54,758 nucleotides of DNA. It comes from Alphaproteobacteria bacterium. GTDB taxonomy: Bacteria; Pseudomonadota; Alphaproteobacteria; UBA2966. Under the pieces are notes generated by a model. The model saw only the letters and a list, made by a program, of their open reading frames with translations. It was not told the origin of the DNA and ran no database searches. How positions within the stretch are numbered: position 1 is the stretch's first letter; every line of letters starts with the position of its first letter. Location of the stretch: the NCBI GenBank assembly GCA_018654745.1, contig JABILA010000118.1, positions 1 through 54,758 of the forward strand, given 5' to 3'. The position numbers were made by a program, and so were the translations under genes. Positions 8,537-17,392 of the stretch are shown here, in pieces.

Positions 8537-9439
8537 TTAGCTGCCAGTAATTTGCAGGAATTCATCCAGGGAAACGTTGCCGCCACTGATAATGGCGGCA
8601 GCGTTTTTTCCGTCGTCGGACTTCACCATGGCGGCTAACGACGCCGCACCACCCGGCTCCGCAATCACCCGGAATTCATCAAACAGGCTGCGCATCGCGT
8701 TGACTATTTCTTCTTCCGAAACAGTAACAATCCGGCTGGTTCGGGACGCCACATAATCGAAAACTTCTCCATCCGGTTCATTGATGGTCAGGGCGTCGGC
8801 AATGGTATCCATTTCGGCAATTGCCACAGGACGCCCGGCCTGAAAACTTCGGGCAAAGGCCGGAGCCTGCTCAGCCTCAACGCCCAAAACTTCGATTTCG
8901 GTCGAAGAGCTTTCTGCGGCGGCGCAAATAGCAGACAGCAGGCCACCGCCACCAATGGGTACATATATGCGGCTGGTATCTGGCCGGTCTTCAACAATTT
9001 CACGGGCTATGGTTTCACTACCTGCCAGAAAAGGTGGACATTTATGGGGATGCAAAAAATAGTAATCCCCACCTGCCACCAGCTGTTCGCAATGAGCCAG
9101 GGCTTCGCTACCGGTTTGACCATGCAAGATAACTTCGGCCCCGATGTTACGCGTTAGCGCCAGTTTGGCTGGCGACACATTTTCCGGCATCACGACACTA
9201 ACCGGCCTGTCCAGAAGCCGCCCGGCCCAGGCCAGACTGAAGGCTGTGTTGCCCATCGATACAGTAATAACCTGTCGATCATCGCCGTCACTGGCCAGGG
9301 CCTGCAATGTCCTGACAGCCCCCCGCATCTTGAATGAGCCACCGGTCTGACAGGCTTCCATCTTGCACGCCAGATGTGGCTTATCGGCGAGGGACATCAG
9401 CGGTGTGCGTCGTACGAGATCTGAGAGTGATCGGCTCAT
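8537..9439 (-). CDS. PLP-dependent threonine/serine dehydratase family enzyme
   Basis: 300 residues, fold type II. The Schiff-base lysine is K37 in GSFKMRGA, the substrate loop is SMGNTA (61-66, replacing the common SSGN), and the phosphate-binding glycine run is GGGG at 163-166. It ends in a segment equivalent to the usual cofactor-ring contact (IISGGNVS). Length equals a catalytic domain without an ACT regulatory domain. It probably eliminates or dehydrates a hydroxy amino acid. Its start codon overlaps the stop of the 3-hydroxyacyl-CoA dehydrogenase-like gene by four bases, so the two are translationally coupled and probably serve one catabolic route. Confidence 0.85.
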   Translation of the reverse strand: MSRSLSDLVRRTPLMSLADKPHLACKMEACQTGGSFKMRGAVRTLQALASDGDDRQVITVSMGNTAFSLAWAGRLLDRPVSVVMPENVSPAKLALTRNIGAEVILHGQTGSEALAHCEQLVAGGDYYFLHPHKCPPFLAGSETIAREIVEDRPDTSRIYVPIGGGGLLSAICAAAESSSTEIEVLGVEAEQAPAFARSFQAGRPVAIAEMDTIADALTINEPDGEVFDYVASRTSRIVTVSEEEIVNAMRSLFDEFRVIAEPGGAASLAAMVKSDDGKNAAAIISGGNVSLDEFLQITGS

Positions 9440-10428
9440 ACGCCCTGCCCCTGCTTTTGCGCTTGCCGGGCATCTTCTTCCGCCTGGAACTGATCCAACA
9501 GTGCTTTCAGTCGCACCTGACGATCGAGGCGAACAGCTTCCCGTTCCGCCAGTTCACTTCCGTCACCGTAGTCAAAAAGGCCTCTCAGGGTCTTGGTGCC
9601 ATAGGCCCCTTCTGCATATTTCCGGCCTATCAAGGCAGGGCTGTTGAGATCAGGCCTGCCCAATGCCCTGGCGACCGAATGCCCACCATGGTGCAAAATG
9701 TCCAATCCGCCTGCGTCAATAAATTCGAGAATTCCCATGACCGGAAAGCGATACCCCCAGCCGTGGGTTATGGCCCGGTCAATATCCTCCGGACTGGCAA
9801 CCCCTTCCTCCATCAATCGCACCGCTTCATTCATCAGACCGACTTGCAGACGTGATATGACAAAGCCGGGGCTGGATTTACAGCGGATCGGCATGTGGCC
9901 GGCGCTCCGCAAGAAGGCGAACAGGGCGTCAACATTTTGAGACGCCATGCTGTCCGGCGTTACCACTTCAAGGAAAGGGATCAGCCACGGCGGGTTCATG
10001 AAGTGAGTAACCACCATGTCCGCAGACAGCGTCATACCGGCGGTCAGTTCCTCAACAGTGAATGTCGATGTCATCGAACAAAGTGCTGTGGCACCTGCGA
10101 TGGTCTTGCCCATGGCTTTATAGGCAGCCTGTTTGACCGGTATTTCCTCCGGCAGGGCTTCAAATACGTAAGCGTAATTCTTTTGTGGAATTTCTGCGCC
10201 ACAATACGCCGGGGCGGGCAGATTGGCGGCATCGCGTTTCAGTTGCCCGGCAGCAGAGTGAAATTCTGCCCGCAGTTCAGCGGATTTCGCCTGCCTTTCC
10301 TCTGTATTGCGCGGTTTGATGTCGATGACATCGACCGCGCAGCCATTCAACGCAAGGTCAACCGCCAGTCCCGTGGCCATACGCCCGATGCCCAGTATGG
10401 CTACCGCAATGTCTTCTGCTTCCCGCAT
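9436..10428 (-). CDS. 3-hydroxyacyl-CoA dehydrogenase family oxidoreductase
   Basis: 330 residues. An N-terminal Rossmann fold has G13-x-G15-x4-G20 and a terminal acid in VIDIKP, indicating NAD preference. The second half carries the all-helical 3HCDH domain; the region with MNPPWLIPFLEVVTPDS and SSPGFVISRLQ is typical of 3-hydroxybutyryl-CoA, L-carnitine or L-gulonate dehydrogenase-like enzymes. The real substrate may be a free beta-hydroxy acid rather than a CoA thioester. It is first in a two-gene unit with the dehydratase-like gene (ATGA overlap). The pair together could degrade a hydroxy amino acid, which is inference from context. Confidence 0.85.
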   Translation of the reverse strand: MREAEDIAVAILGIGRMATGLAVDLALNGCAVDVIDIKPRNTEERQAKSAELRAEFHSAAGQLKRDAANLPAPAYCGAEIPQKNYAYVFEALPEEIPVKQAAYKAMGKTIAGATALCSMTSTFTVEELTAGMTLSADMVVTHFMNPPWLIPFLEVVTPDSMASQNVDALFAFLRSAGHMPIRCKSSPGFVISRLQVGLMNEAVRLMEEGVASPEDIDRAITHGWGYRFPVMGILEFIDAGGLDILHHGGHSVARALGRPDLNSPALIGRKYAEGAYGTKTLRGLFDYGDGSELAEREAVRLDRQVRLKALLDQFQAEEDARQAQKQGQGV

Positions 10429-10588
10429 GCCTTATCCCCGTTCGACCACACTTGTTTGTCCGGAAGCATACAGTTGCGAGCCGTGGAATTAGAAGCCCGA
10501 AGACCGATTTCAACCTGAACAATCTATTTCAAGCCTGAATCGGCCCATAGCCTTGACGAGAACATAACAAGAACATTATTGATGGTTG

Positions 10589-10834
10589 ATGCGACGCACC
10601 TTGACCAAAACAGACGCTTTACAATTGTTGACCTCCCTGTCGTCAGGACGGGCGGCACTTAATGATGTTCTGGCCGTGTTGCCGCCCAATTCCGGTACAG
10701 CCCACCTTGCCCGTTTGGTGGTATCCAATATTGACGATCTGGCAACCCTTCTGACCGGTGACCGACTTCACTTTCACGATGCCGCGCGGCCTGCCAGTCA
10801 CCTGATACCGCCTTCGGATACGAATTCGCGCTAG
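10589..10834 (+). CDS. Small hypothetical protein
   Basis: 81 residues from ATG 10589. It is mainly helical in the first two-thirds, with a Leu/Ala pattern (LQLLTSLSSGRAALNDVLAVL), and has a disordered His/Pro/Ser tail. It has no recognised domain, signal peptide or membrane segment. It occupies an otherwise empty 400-base space between two minus-strand genes and its stop overlaps the 3' end of the alpha/beta hydrolase gene by four bases. It could be real, but there is no strong ribosome site and no family match to confirm it. Confidence 0.4.
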   Translation: MRRTLTKTDALQLLTSLSSGRAALNDVLAVLPPNSGTAHLARLVVSNIDDLATLLTGDRLHFHDAARPASHLIPPSDTNSR

Positions 10835-11721
10835 TTTCCAGCGCAATGTCCGGCAATGGCGTCAATCATGACCGGGGCCAGGTCAGGTGAAAAGACCTCG
10901 TGACCCAGACCGTTGATGATTTCGAGCCTGGCACCGGGAATATTATCTGCCGTATACTGTGCCACTTCGACGGGAAACAAGGGATCTTCATCACCATGTA
11001 GCACCAGTGTTGGTGCCTTGATCTGGTTGACATGCCCGTGATAGGCGGGTGCCGCGATCCCAGCCAGTAAATTGCGCCCATATCCCAGCAGGTCGGGTGA
11101 GCGCTTCAAATCATTCCTGATGCGTTCGGCATAGCTGTCGACATCATAGTCAAAGCCTTTTCCACGCAGAGTCGCATAGATTTTCAGGCCAAGAGCCACC
11201 ACACTTTCAGGGTCTTCCGGGTCATCGGGTGCAGAAAACAAAACGGCCTGGGCCGCCGGGTCCATTGCTGGCATGGAGGGATGGTTCGTGGTGCTCATCA
11301 TCACAGTTGCGCTGCGCACCAATTCGGGATGGGAGATGGCCAGACGTTGTGTGAGAATGCCGCCCATGGACATTCCGGCGACATGGGCTGGCCCCAGGTC
11401 AAGCGCTGTAATAAGCCCGGCGATATCATCTGCCATATCGACATGATTGTAGGGAGCTGCAACAGGTTCCTTTGCCATTTTCTGCGCCATGGCAGCTGCC
11501 AGATCAGCGGCACCAAAATCAGCAAATTTCTGAGACAGCCCTGTGTCCCGGTTGTCAAAGCGCACGACATGGAAACCGCGCGCCGCCAGACCGGCACAGA
11601 AAGCTTCGGGCCAGCCCGTTAATTGCAACCCGAAACCGATGACCAGCACAATGGCCGGATCAGAGGGGTTCCCAAAAGTTTCATATTCGAGATTGATGCC
11701 GTTGGCCGTAATCGCTGTCAT
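10831..11721 (-). CDS. Alpha/beta hydrolase
   Basis: 296 residues with a complete catalytic triad in the expected order: nucleophile S118 in GMSMG, acid D246 in HGDEDPLFP, and H274 in GLGHEVF. The oxyanion strand is VIGFGLQ near residue 28, and RFDNRDTGLS is the typical loop of the esterase/TAP-like group. No signal peptide, so cytoplasmic. It is expected to hydrolyse an ester or similar bond. It is divergent from the FAD oxidoreductase at 11803, sharing an 81-base promoter gap. Confidence 0.87.
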   Translation of the reverse strand: MTAITANGINLEYETFGNPSDPAIVLVIGFGLQLTGWPEAFCAGLAARGFHVVRFDNRDTGLSQKFADFGAADLAAAMAQKMAKEPVAAPYNHVDMADDIAGLITALDLGPAHVAGMSMGGILTQRLAISHPELVRSATVMMSTTNHPSMPAMDPAAQAVLFSAPDDPEDPESVVALGLKIYATLRGKGFDYDVDSYAERIRNDLKRSPDLLGYGRNLLAGIAAPAYHGHVNQIKAPTLVLHGDEDPLFPVEVAQYTADNIPGARLEIINGLGHEVFSPDLAPVMIDAIAGHCAGN

Positions 11722-11802
11722 TATGTTTTCTCCGTTGTTACCCTATTGTGTCGCGAACGGCGTGATTTGGACAGCCTGCAGACGGAATTCGTTGGGGGAA
11801 AT

Positions 11803-13083
11803 ATGGAACTGCCAGTCAATATGAACTCCCTGTGGGAGGCAACGGCTCAGGACTGGATACACGAAAAACTGGATGGCCCCGCCGAGGCAGCGATTGTTGT
11901 TATCGGCGCAGGTATCACAGGTCTTTCGGCAGCCCTGAAAGCAGCTGAAGCCGATCACAAGGTCATCGTCCTTGATGCCCACCACCCTGGTTGGGGTGCG
12001 TCGGGGCGAAATGGAGGTCAGGTGATTCCCGGTCTGAAAGAACTGCCCGATGAAATCGTCCGACGGTTTGGTGCGGACAGGGGCGAACAGATCGTGGACT
12101 TTGCAGGCCGTACAGCTGAGACTGTATTCGAGACCATTAGTCATCATCATATCGATTGCGACGCACATCGGGGTGGCTGGGTGGAACCAGCCTATCATGC
12201 CAGGGCATTACGTGGCCTTGTTGCCAAAAGTGAACAATGGCAGGCCCGCAATGCAGATGTGGAACTACTGGATAAAAATGCGATTGCCGAGGCTACGGGC
12301 AGTGATGTTTTTCTGGGTGGATTTCATGACCGCAGGGCCGGTTCCGTCCATCCCCTGAAATATTCTTTGGGCCTGGGCGTGGCGGCACGCAAGGCAGGCG
12401 CCTTGATCTATTCCCATGTCACCGTGAAATCAGTCGATCAACAAACCGACGGCTTCATCGTTGAAACGAACAAAGGCCAGATCAGGGCTGACCGGGTCCT
12501 GATGTGTACGAACGGATATACCGATCCGTCATTCGGGCCTGTCGGGCGGTCCGTGGCTCCTGTTGCGTCAATTCAGATCGCCACTGATCCGCTGCCTGAT
12601 ATTCTCCGTCAAAAGATCATGCCCAAAGGCATCAGTGGATCGGATACCAATCGATTGTTGGTCTATTTCCGCCTGGATGCTGAGGGAAGGTTCCTGATCG
12701 GCGGACGCGGGGCGACTTTTGCCAGTGGTCTTGAGCGTTTGTTTCCGAAACTACAGCGCCACGCCACACGCATGTTTCCTGACCTCGCCGATGTGACCTG
12801 GCCGTATCGCTGGGGCGGACTGCTGGCCCTGACGTCAGATCATTACCCCAAAATCCATGAACCGGTTCCCGGGTTTGTCATGGCCATGGGCTATAATGGA
12901 CGGGGTGTTGCCCTCGCCACGCAATGGGGCGCAGCCATTTCTGACTACGCCCTGAGCGGTAACAAAAAACTATTGCCGATCCCGATCACACCGATAAAAC
13001 AATTCCCGTTTCATCGGCTACGTACCGTCGGCATCGAAGTCGCCGCCTTTTGGTACGGCTTTCTCGACCGGATGGGTGTCTGA
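11803..13083 (+). CDS. FAD-dependent oxidoreductase (DAO/PuuB-like)
   Basis: 426 residues from ATG 11803, which follows a GGGGGAA ribosome site; the frame is open upstream to 11623 but that part overlaps the divergent hydrolase gene. A dinucleotide-binding motif G35-A-G37-x-x-G40 and the GWGASGRNGGQV segment identify the D-amino acid oxidase superfamily, closest in appearance to gamma-glutamylputrescine oxidase-like amine oxidases. The C-terminal GYNGRGVALATQWG is the usual FAD-closing motif. It probably oxidises a secondary amine or N-substituted amino acid. No glutamine synthetase-like PuuA lies nearby, so a polyamine role is unproven. Confidence 0.87.
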   Translation: MELPVNMNSLWEATAQDWIHEKLDGPAEAAIVVIGAGITGLSAALKAAEADHKVIVLDAHHPGWGASGRNGGQVIPGLKELPDEIVRRFGADRGEQIVDFAGRTAETVFETISHHHIDCDAHRGGWVEPAYHARALRGLVAKSEQWQARNADVELLDKNAIAEATGSDVFLGGFHDRRAGSVHPLKYSLGLGVAARKAGALIYSHVTVKSVDQQTDGFIVETNKGQIRADRVLMCTNGYTDPSFGPVGRSVAPVASIQIATDPLPDILRQKIMPKGISGSDTNRLLVYFRLDAEGRFLIGGRGATFASGLERLFPKLQRHATRMFPDLADVTWPYRWGGLLALTSDHYPKIHEPVPGFVMAMGYNGRGVALATQWGAAISDYALSGNKKLLPIPITPIKQFPFHRLRTVGIEVAAFWYGFLDRMGV

Positions 13084-13096
13084 AACAGACTTTTAT

Positions 13097-13681
13097 CTAC
13101 TGCTTGAGTGCTTCGACGTCGAGCAGGAGGGTTATTTCGTCTCCAATAACCGGCAGGCCATATTTAATGCCAAAGTCCGAGCGCTTGATCTTGCCTCGGG
13201 CGGACCACGCCGCAGTGCCCTTTTTGCTGAAAGGATTAGCGCCGACATTGATCAAACGGGTATCGAGCACGACAGATTTCGTCACGCCCAAAATGGTCAG
13301 ATTGCCCGTAACTTTCCCAACATTTTCGCCGGTCTTCTCGACCGAAGTGGAAACAAAACTGATCTTGGGGAATTCTTCCGCATTAAAGAAATCAGGTGAT
13401 TTCAAATGAGCATCTCGCTGTGCATGGTTTGTATTGATCGATCCAGATTCAATCGTCACAGAAACGTTGCTGGCAATGGGATTGTCAGCATTATAATCGA
13501 TGGTGCCGGAGATCTTGTCGAAACGACCGTGCATAATCGAGAACCCAAGATGACTGATCTGAAAGCCTGCGTAGTAGTGGCCACCTTCGGTGTCGATGAC
13601 ATATTTTTCGCTGGCAACGGCAGGCAGCGAAGCAACAATTGAAAGCGCCAGACCGAGCGCCATAGACGTTAATTTATTCAT
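13097..13681 (-). CDS. YceI family periplasmic protein
   Basis: 194 residues. A clear signal peptide (MNKLTSMALGLALSIVASLP, cleavage near AVAS) is followed by the YceI lipocalin-like beta-barrel: GGHYYAGFQISHLGFS, GRFDKISGTIDY, and HLKSPDFFNAEEFPKI are family hallmarks. Such proteins bind an isoprenoid chain in the barrel and act in the periplasm; the precise role varies. It ends 14 bases from the convergent FAD oxidoreductase gene and lies 27 bases downstream of the membrane protein gene on the same strand. Confidence 0.9.
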   Translation of the reverse strand: MNKLTSMALGLALSIVASLPAVASEKYVIDTEGGHYYAGFQISHLGFSIMHGRFDKISGTIDYNADNPIASNVSVTIESGSINTNHAQRDAHLKSPDFFNAEEFPKISFVSTSVEKTGENVGKVTGNLTILGVTKSVVLDTRLINVGANPFSKKGTAAWSARGKIKRSDFGIKYGLPVIGDEITLLLDVEALKQ

Positions 13682-13708
13682 GGTTTTTCTCCTGTTCGGA
13701 AAGTTGGA

Positions 13709-14584
13709 TTAACTTGCATAGGGGTCCGATGGCAAATCAAACCATGCCAAACCCAAAACGATTGCGCCCAGTGCCGCGCCACAAACACCAATAAACATGG
13801 GTCGCATTACAGTATTTTGAGAGCGGTTGAGGCGAACGCTGGTAAAATTCAGACGATCGAAAAATCGACCGGCGTAAAATACTGGCAGGATGAAAGTCAT
13901 CGTCCAGACAGGTGCTTTTGTAAAAAACACCAACTGTGACAGCAGAGCAGCCAGGGTCGCATAACATAAAACCCGGCTAGTGATGCCTGGTGGGAAATGA
14001 CGCTTTGGCCAGTTCAGAACCAGAATTCCGCCGAGAGCAGCCGCCAAGGCACCGCCATTTTGACCAATAGAAGCAGAAGCCCCCATTGTTGCCAGCCCCG
14101 CAATCACAATAGAAGTTGCCAGCAAGGGGACGGCCTCGTCAGTTCCATCCAGACGCCCCTTTTCGGTCAAAATTACGACAACCGACAAAGCCGACATAAG
14201 CAGTATCAGAGACAAATGGTCGACAGAGGGTGCGATTGAGACCTTGCGCCATCCGATCCAGATGACCGTTGCCAGACAAAGCAACAGGGCGATGGTGATA
14301 ATGCGGAACGTTTCCCGTTTAAACATGTCCAGGTACAAACCGACCGCGGCACCGAGAACCGTCACATACAGGATTTTTTGCCCGGACGATTTTGGTGGCA
14401 AAGGCGGGAAATCGAAAATAACGATATAGGCCAACACAAAGCCGGTCAGTACCGCCATTCCCGAAAACCGTTCCCGGATGCCATCATTCAGTAGCATCAA
14501 ACCCGCGATCGCGAGCGAACAAACGAAGGGTATTACCGCCGATTGAACGACCGGATTTGCGATCAAATCAGAGATCATAGTCAT
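13709..14584 (-). CDS. Polytopic membrane protein of unknown function
   Basis: 291 residues with roughly eight hydrophobic helices spread over the entire length and short loops; the only longer hydrophilic turns are at ILTEKGRLDGTDEA and the RFFDRLNFTSVRLNRSQN segment. No signature of a known transporter was recognised. An in-frame ATG two codons downstream is an alternative start. It precedes the yceI-like gene on the same strand and might be co-transcribed with it. Confidence 0.7.
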   Translation of the reverse strand: MTMISDLIANPVVQSAVIPFVCSLAIAGLMLLNDGIRERFSGMAVLTGFVLAYIVIFDFPPLPPKSSGQKILYVTVLGAAVGLYLDMFKRETFRIITIALLLCLATVIWIGWRKVSIAPSVDHLSLILLMSALSVVVILTEKGRLDGTDEAVPLLATSIVIAGLATMGASASIGQNGGALAAALGGILVLNWPKRHFPPGITSRVLCYATLAALLSQLVFFTKAPVWTMTFILPVFYAGRFFDRLNFTSVRLNRSQNTVMRPMFIGVCGAALGAIVLGLAWFDLPSDPYAS

Positions 14585-14628
14585 GATTCTTGTTTGGAGC
14601 TGGATTTACCGGGGGAATACCTGTTTGC

Positions 14629-14868
14629 CTACAGTTCTTTGTGGGCACCGTTGCAGAACGGTGTGCCGTCATTGCTTTTGCAGCCGCAAAGGTAGGCTGT
14701 TTTTGTTTCTTCAGCAGTGAACTTTACGGGTGTAAAAGACGTTGGCTTATGGGCACCGTCACAAAATGGCTGGTTCTGGCTCAGGCCACAGCTGCAATAG
14801 TAGTAATCCTTGCCAGCTTCCAGATCGACAGCAAAGGGGCTTTTTTGAGCAATAACGGAGGTTGTCAT
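14629..14868 (-). CDS. Dual CDGSH-type iron-sulfur protein
   Basis: 79 residues from ATG 14868. It has two CDGSH-like cluster motifs: C25-x-C27 ... C36-D-G-A-H40 and C61-x-C63 ... C72-N-G-A-H76. Each would bind a [2Fe-2S] cluster with three Cys and one His, as in the small type-6 mitoNEET-like bacterial proteins. A longer open frame to 15105 overlaps the divergent LysR gene and lacks support. Likely a redox or Fe-S carrier in the cytoplasm. It is divergent from the LysR gene with about 100 AT-rich bases between, the classical layout for LysR control. Confidence 0.9.
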   Translation of the reverse strand: MTTSVIAQKSPFAVDLEAGKDYYYCSCGLSQNQPFCDGAHKPTSFTPVKFTAEETKTAYLCGCKSNDGTPFCNGAHKEL

Positions 14869-14969
14869 ATTAATATTTCCGATTTTGAGAGGATTGGAAA
14901 TCGGATCATGATTGAAAAACTTGATCGAAAATACCATAATAATATAGATCAATTCATTCGAATTATTCG

Positions 14970-15875
14970 ATGGAAATGCAAATGATACATCCAAACGTTC
15001 TGGACCAGCTGCATATGTTTGCCGTTGCTGCCGAACTTGGCTCCTTTTCTGCCACAGCAAAACGACTTGGCCGGGCCCAAAATGTGGTGAGTTACGGCAT
15101 CTCAACGCTTGAGCAAAACCTGGACGTGAAGCTTTTTGATCGCAGCGGACACAAGGCAGGCCTGACCCCGGCCGGCGAAGCCCTGAAAAAAGATGCCCTG
15201 CACCTGATCAACACGGCGACCGCGTTGACCCGTAAGGCGCACGAGCTTTCAGCGGGTGTTGAAGCTGTCCTGACAATCGCAATTGACGATATGGCGCCGT
15301 TTGGTCTCATACAGCAGGCCCTGACGGTCGTCGCAGAAACCTATCCCGGCCTGGAACTCAGGATAAATCGTACGGCCGGGCGTGAGGCGTGGAACCAGGT
15401 TAGCGACGGACGTGCGGTAATCGGCCTGGCCGTCGATACAACTGGCCTGGGTGCCATTAAGGATATCATTCCCGTCGGGCACGTATATCTGATTCCGGTC
15501 ATCAATCCGCTGTGTGCATTGTCCGATGTAGACGGAGACGGATACGACGTTCCCGACTTCAGACAAATCGTCCTGTCCGGGTCTGACCGTCCTGAAACCA
15601 ATCCCGACTATGGTGTACTCAGTCCCAACATCTGGAGGGTTCCGGACCTGAAATCCAAATACGACCTGATCCGTGAAGGCCTGGGTTGGGGAACCATGCC
15701 CTCGCATATCGTGGAAAATGATCTGGCCAGTAACAGTTTACGTCGCCTGAAATTGCCCAATTTTACGGTTGATCAAGAGATAACCCTGAAGCTCTTCAGC
15801 CAGCCTGGCGCACCACTGGGCCTGGCTGGCCAACTTATGAAAGACCAGATTCTCAAATCGGCCAGTCACCCTTGA
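14970..15875 (+). CDS. LysR-family transcriptional regulator
   Basis: About 301 residues from ATG 14970; ATGs at 14976 and 14982 are equally plausible starts. The N-terminal winged helix-turn-helix covers about residues 14-65 (ELGSFSATAKRLGRAQNVVSY, then FDRSGHKAGLTPAGE), followed by a periplasmic-binding-like effector domain. It should bind a site in the 100-base divergent gap with the CDGSH gene, making that gene the first candidate target. Its 3' end overlaps the convergent isomerase-like gene by 23 bases. Confidence 0.9.
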   Translation: MEMQMIHPNVLDQLHMFAVAAELGSFSATAKRLGRAQNVVSYGISTLEQNLDVKLFDRSGHKAGLTPAGEALKKDALHLINTATALTRKAHELSAGVEAVLTIAIDDMAPFGLIQQALTVVAETYPGLELRINRTAGREAWNQVSDGRAVIGLAVDTTGLGAIKDIIPVGHVYLIPVINPLCALSDVDGDGYDVPDFRQIVLSGSDRPETNPDYGVLSPNIWRVPDLKSKYDLIREGLGWGTMPSHIVENDLASNSLRRLKLPNFTVDQEITLKLFSQPGAPLGLAGQLMKDQILKSASHP

Positions 15876-16476
15876 ATGGTTTGACGAGGGCACGTTCCAC
15901 CATCTCCAGGTGATCCTGCCCATAGAACATGTCACCATCCACAAAATAGGTCGGTGATCCCAGAACCGCGCGATCAATGGCTTCCTGGGTATTGGCCCGG
16001 TACAAGGCCTGAATCTCGTCAGACATCGCTGCGGCCAGCAACGGATCTGGATCAACGTCAATTTTGCGCGCGATATCGGCCAGGGTCTGGCGGTCATCAA
16101 GGTCGGCATCATCACGCCAGTGGGCCTCCAGCATGGCATGCGCCAGTTCCCCAACATCAAGCCCTTGCTCCAGACCGGCAATCAACATGCCGTTGGACAA
16201 GGCGATGCCATTGTCATGATAAGTCGGTCGATACCCAAGGACAGGGGCATCGCGATATTCGGACCAGCGGTCAACTTCGCGCTTGAAATAGTAGGCTTTG
16301 TGAGCAGCAGATCTTTCGGCAAAATTGGCGAGACCTATGGCCTCCAGCACCAGTCGTAAATCATTCGGCTTGTGAATGATTTCAGCCCCTGCAGCTTCAG
16401 CAATGGCCATCAGTCGCCTTGATCCCAGATAGGCAAATGCAGAATGGGCGGAGTAAAAATATTCAATGACGGCCAT
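15853..16476 (-). CDS. 2-hydroxychromene-2-carboxylate isomerase / DsbA-like thioredoxin-fold protein
   Basis: 207 residues. The kappa-class glutathione transferase-like fold is indicated by EYFYSAHSAFAYLG at the N terminus, where Ser replaces the DsbA cysteines, and by GSPTYFVDGDMFYGQDHLEM with the cis-proline near the C terminus. Characterised relatives isomerise 2-hydroxychromene-2-carboxylate with glutathione in naphthalene breakdown, but most genomic members have no such context, and there is none here. It overlaps the LysR gene tail-to-tail. Confidence 0.83.
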   Translation of the reverse strand: MAVIEYFYSAHSAFAYLGSRRLMAIAEAAGAEIIHKPNDLRLVLEAIGLANFAERSAAHKAYYFKREVDRWSEYRDAPVLGYRPTYHDNGIALSNGMLIAGLEQGLDVGELAHAMLEAHWRDDADLDDRQTLADIARKIDVDPDPLLAAAMSDEIQALYRANTQEAIDRAVLGSPTYFVDGDMFYGQDHLEMVERALVKPFKGDWPI

Positions 16477-16527
16477 GTGGAGAAAATCCTGTTTCGGGGA
16501 TGGCGGCTTTCGCCGGATGCCAAGAGC

Positions 16528-17253
16528 TTATTCAGCCTGATCCGCCATCGTCAACAGCACATCATCATAGAGCTTCAATTCCTCTGCCCCGCGCGGCGTC
16601 AAACCGTATATTCCCCGTGCCGTGCGCTCAAACCAGGCGTAGTGGTTTTTTTGCAGGATAGAGGCTGCCCGCTCGACACCTGTTGCAGCTTTGATCTCGG
16701 AGACCTTTGCTTCACCCTGCTTGTGCAGCAGGGCTGCACACAACAAGGCGTCCTGACGATAAGACGTTATGATCTTCGTATGAGTTACACCGCCGACGTT
16801 CGGGTCTCCGGCCCTGGCGGCAAATTCCGTCATCAACTGAACCTGTTGACGTTTATTCTTGCGTGGCTGGTAGGGGCCGGGATCAAGCAGTATGTCGGTT
16901 TGGCGGCCAGGTTTCCGGCTCACAGAAACCAGGATCAATCCCAGTCCCAGCATGCGACATAGCCGTAAAATACTTCGCTGCCGGGTTCGCCAGTTTCGAC
17001 GTTTCGTTGCCGTGTCTGGTGCCGGAACGGCCAGATACACACTGTCAGACACCTTGAAGCGATCAACGCCCTGCAACACCAGGTCCAGTGAAAAAGAAAG
17101 TTTCAATTCTACGACAACCGGCGCATTTCCGTCTTTTGTCGCCACAACGTCACAATCATGGACCTCGGCCTTGACCTCATATCCAAGACTTTCCAGCAGC
17201 GCTTTTACCGGCGCATATAAATCTGACTCACTTATCCCTGATTTACTGGTCAC
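16528..17253 (-). CDS. DUF2161 PD-(D/E)XK-type putative nuclease/phosphodiesterase
   Basis: 241 residues. The N-terminal half carries a restriction-like nuclease core: D35 in HDCDVVA, then E49-L-K51 in VVVELKLSFSLDLVLQ, which fits the D...ExK metal site. This arrangement is that of the DUF2161 family. The second half is Lys/Arg-rich, followed by a winged-helix-like tail (KVSEIKAATGVERAASILQKNHYAWFERTARGIYGLTPRG). A DNA-linked role is likely but undefined. It is a monocistronic gene by context, in the same direction as the preceding isomerase gene with a 51-base gap. Confidence 0.78.
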   Translation of the reverse strand: MTSKSGISESDLYAPVKALLESLGYEVKAEVHDCDVVATKDGNAPVVVELKLSFSLDLVLQGVDRFKVSDSVYLAVPAPDTATKRRNWRTRQRSILRLCRMLGLGLILVSVSRKPGRQTDILLDPGPYQPRKNKRQQVQLMTEFAARAGDPNVGGVTHTKIITSYRQDALLCAALLHKQGEAKVSEIKAATGVERAASILQKNHYAWFERTARGIYGLTPRGAEELKLYDDVLLTMADQAE

Positions 17254-17392
17254 GTGAAAAATCCCGACACTATCGATCCCGTTGCCACAGCTTGATTAAT
17301 AACGCCTAACGAACTCATAATATATGCCAATCAAAATTATTCACGGCCATCCTGGCCAGGGTCGTCGATTGAAAATCTGGATGTGACAGCGG

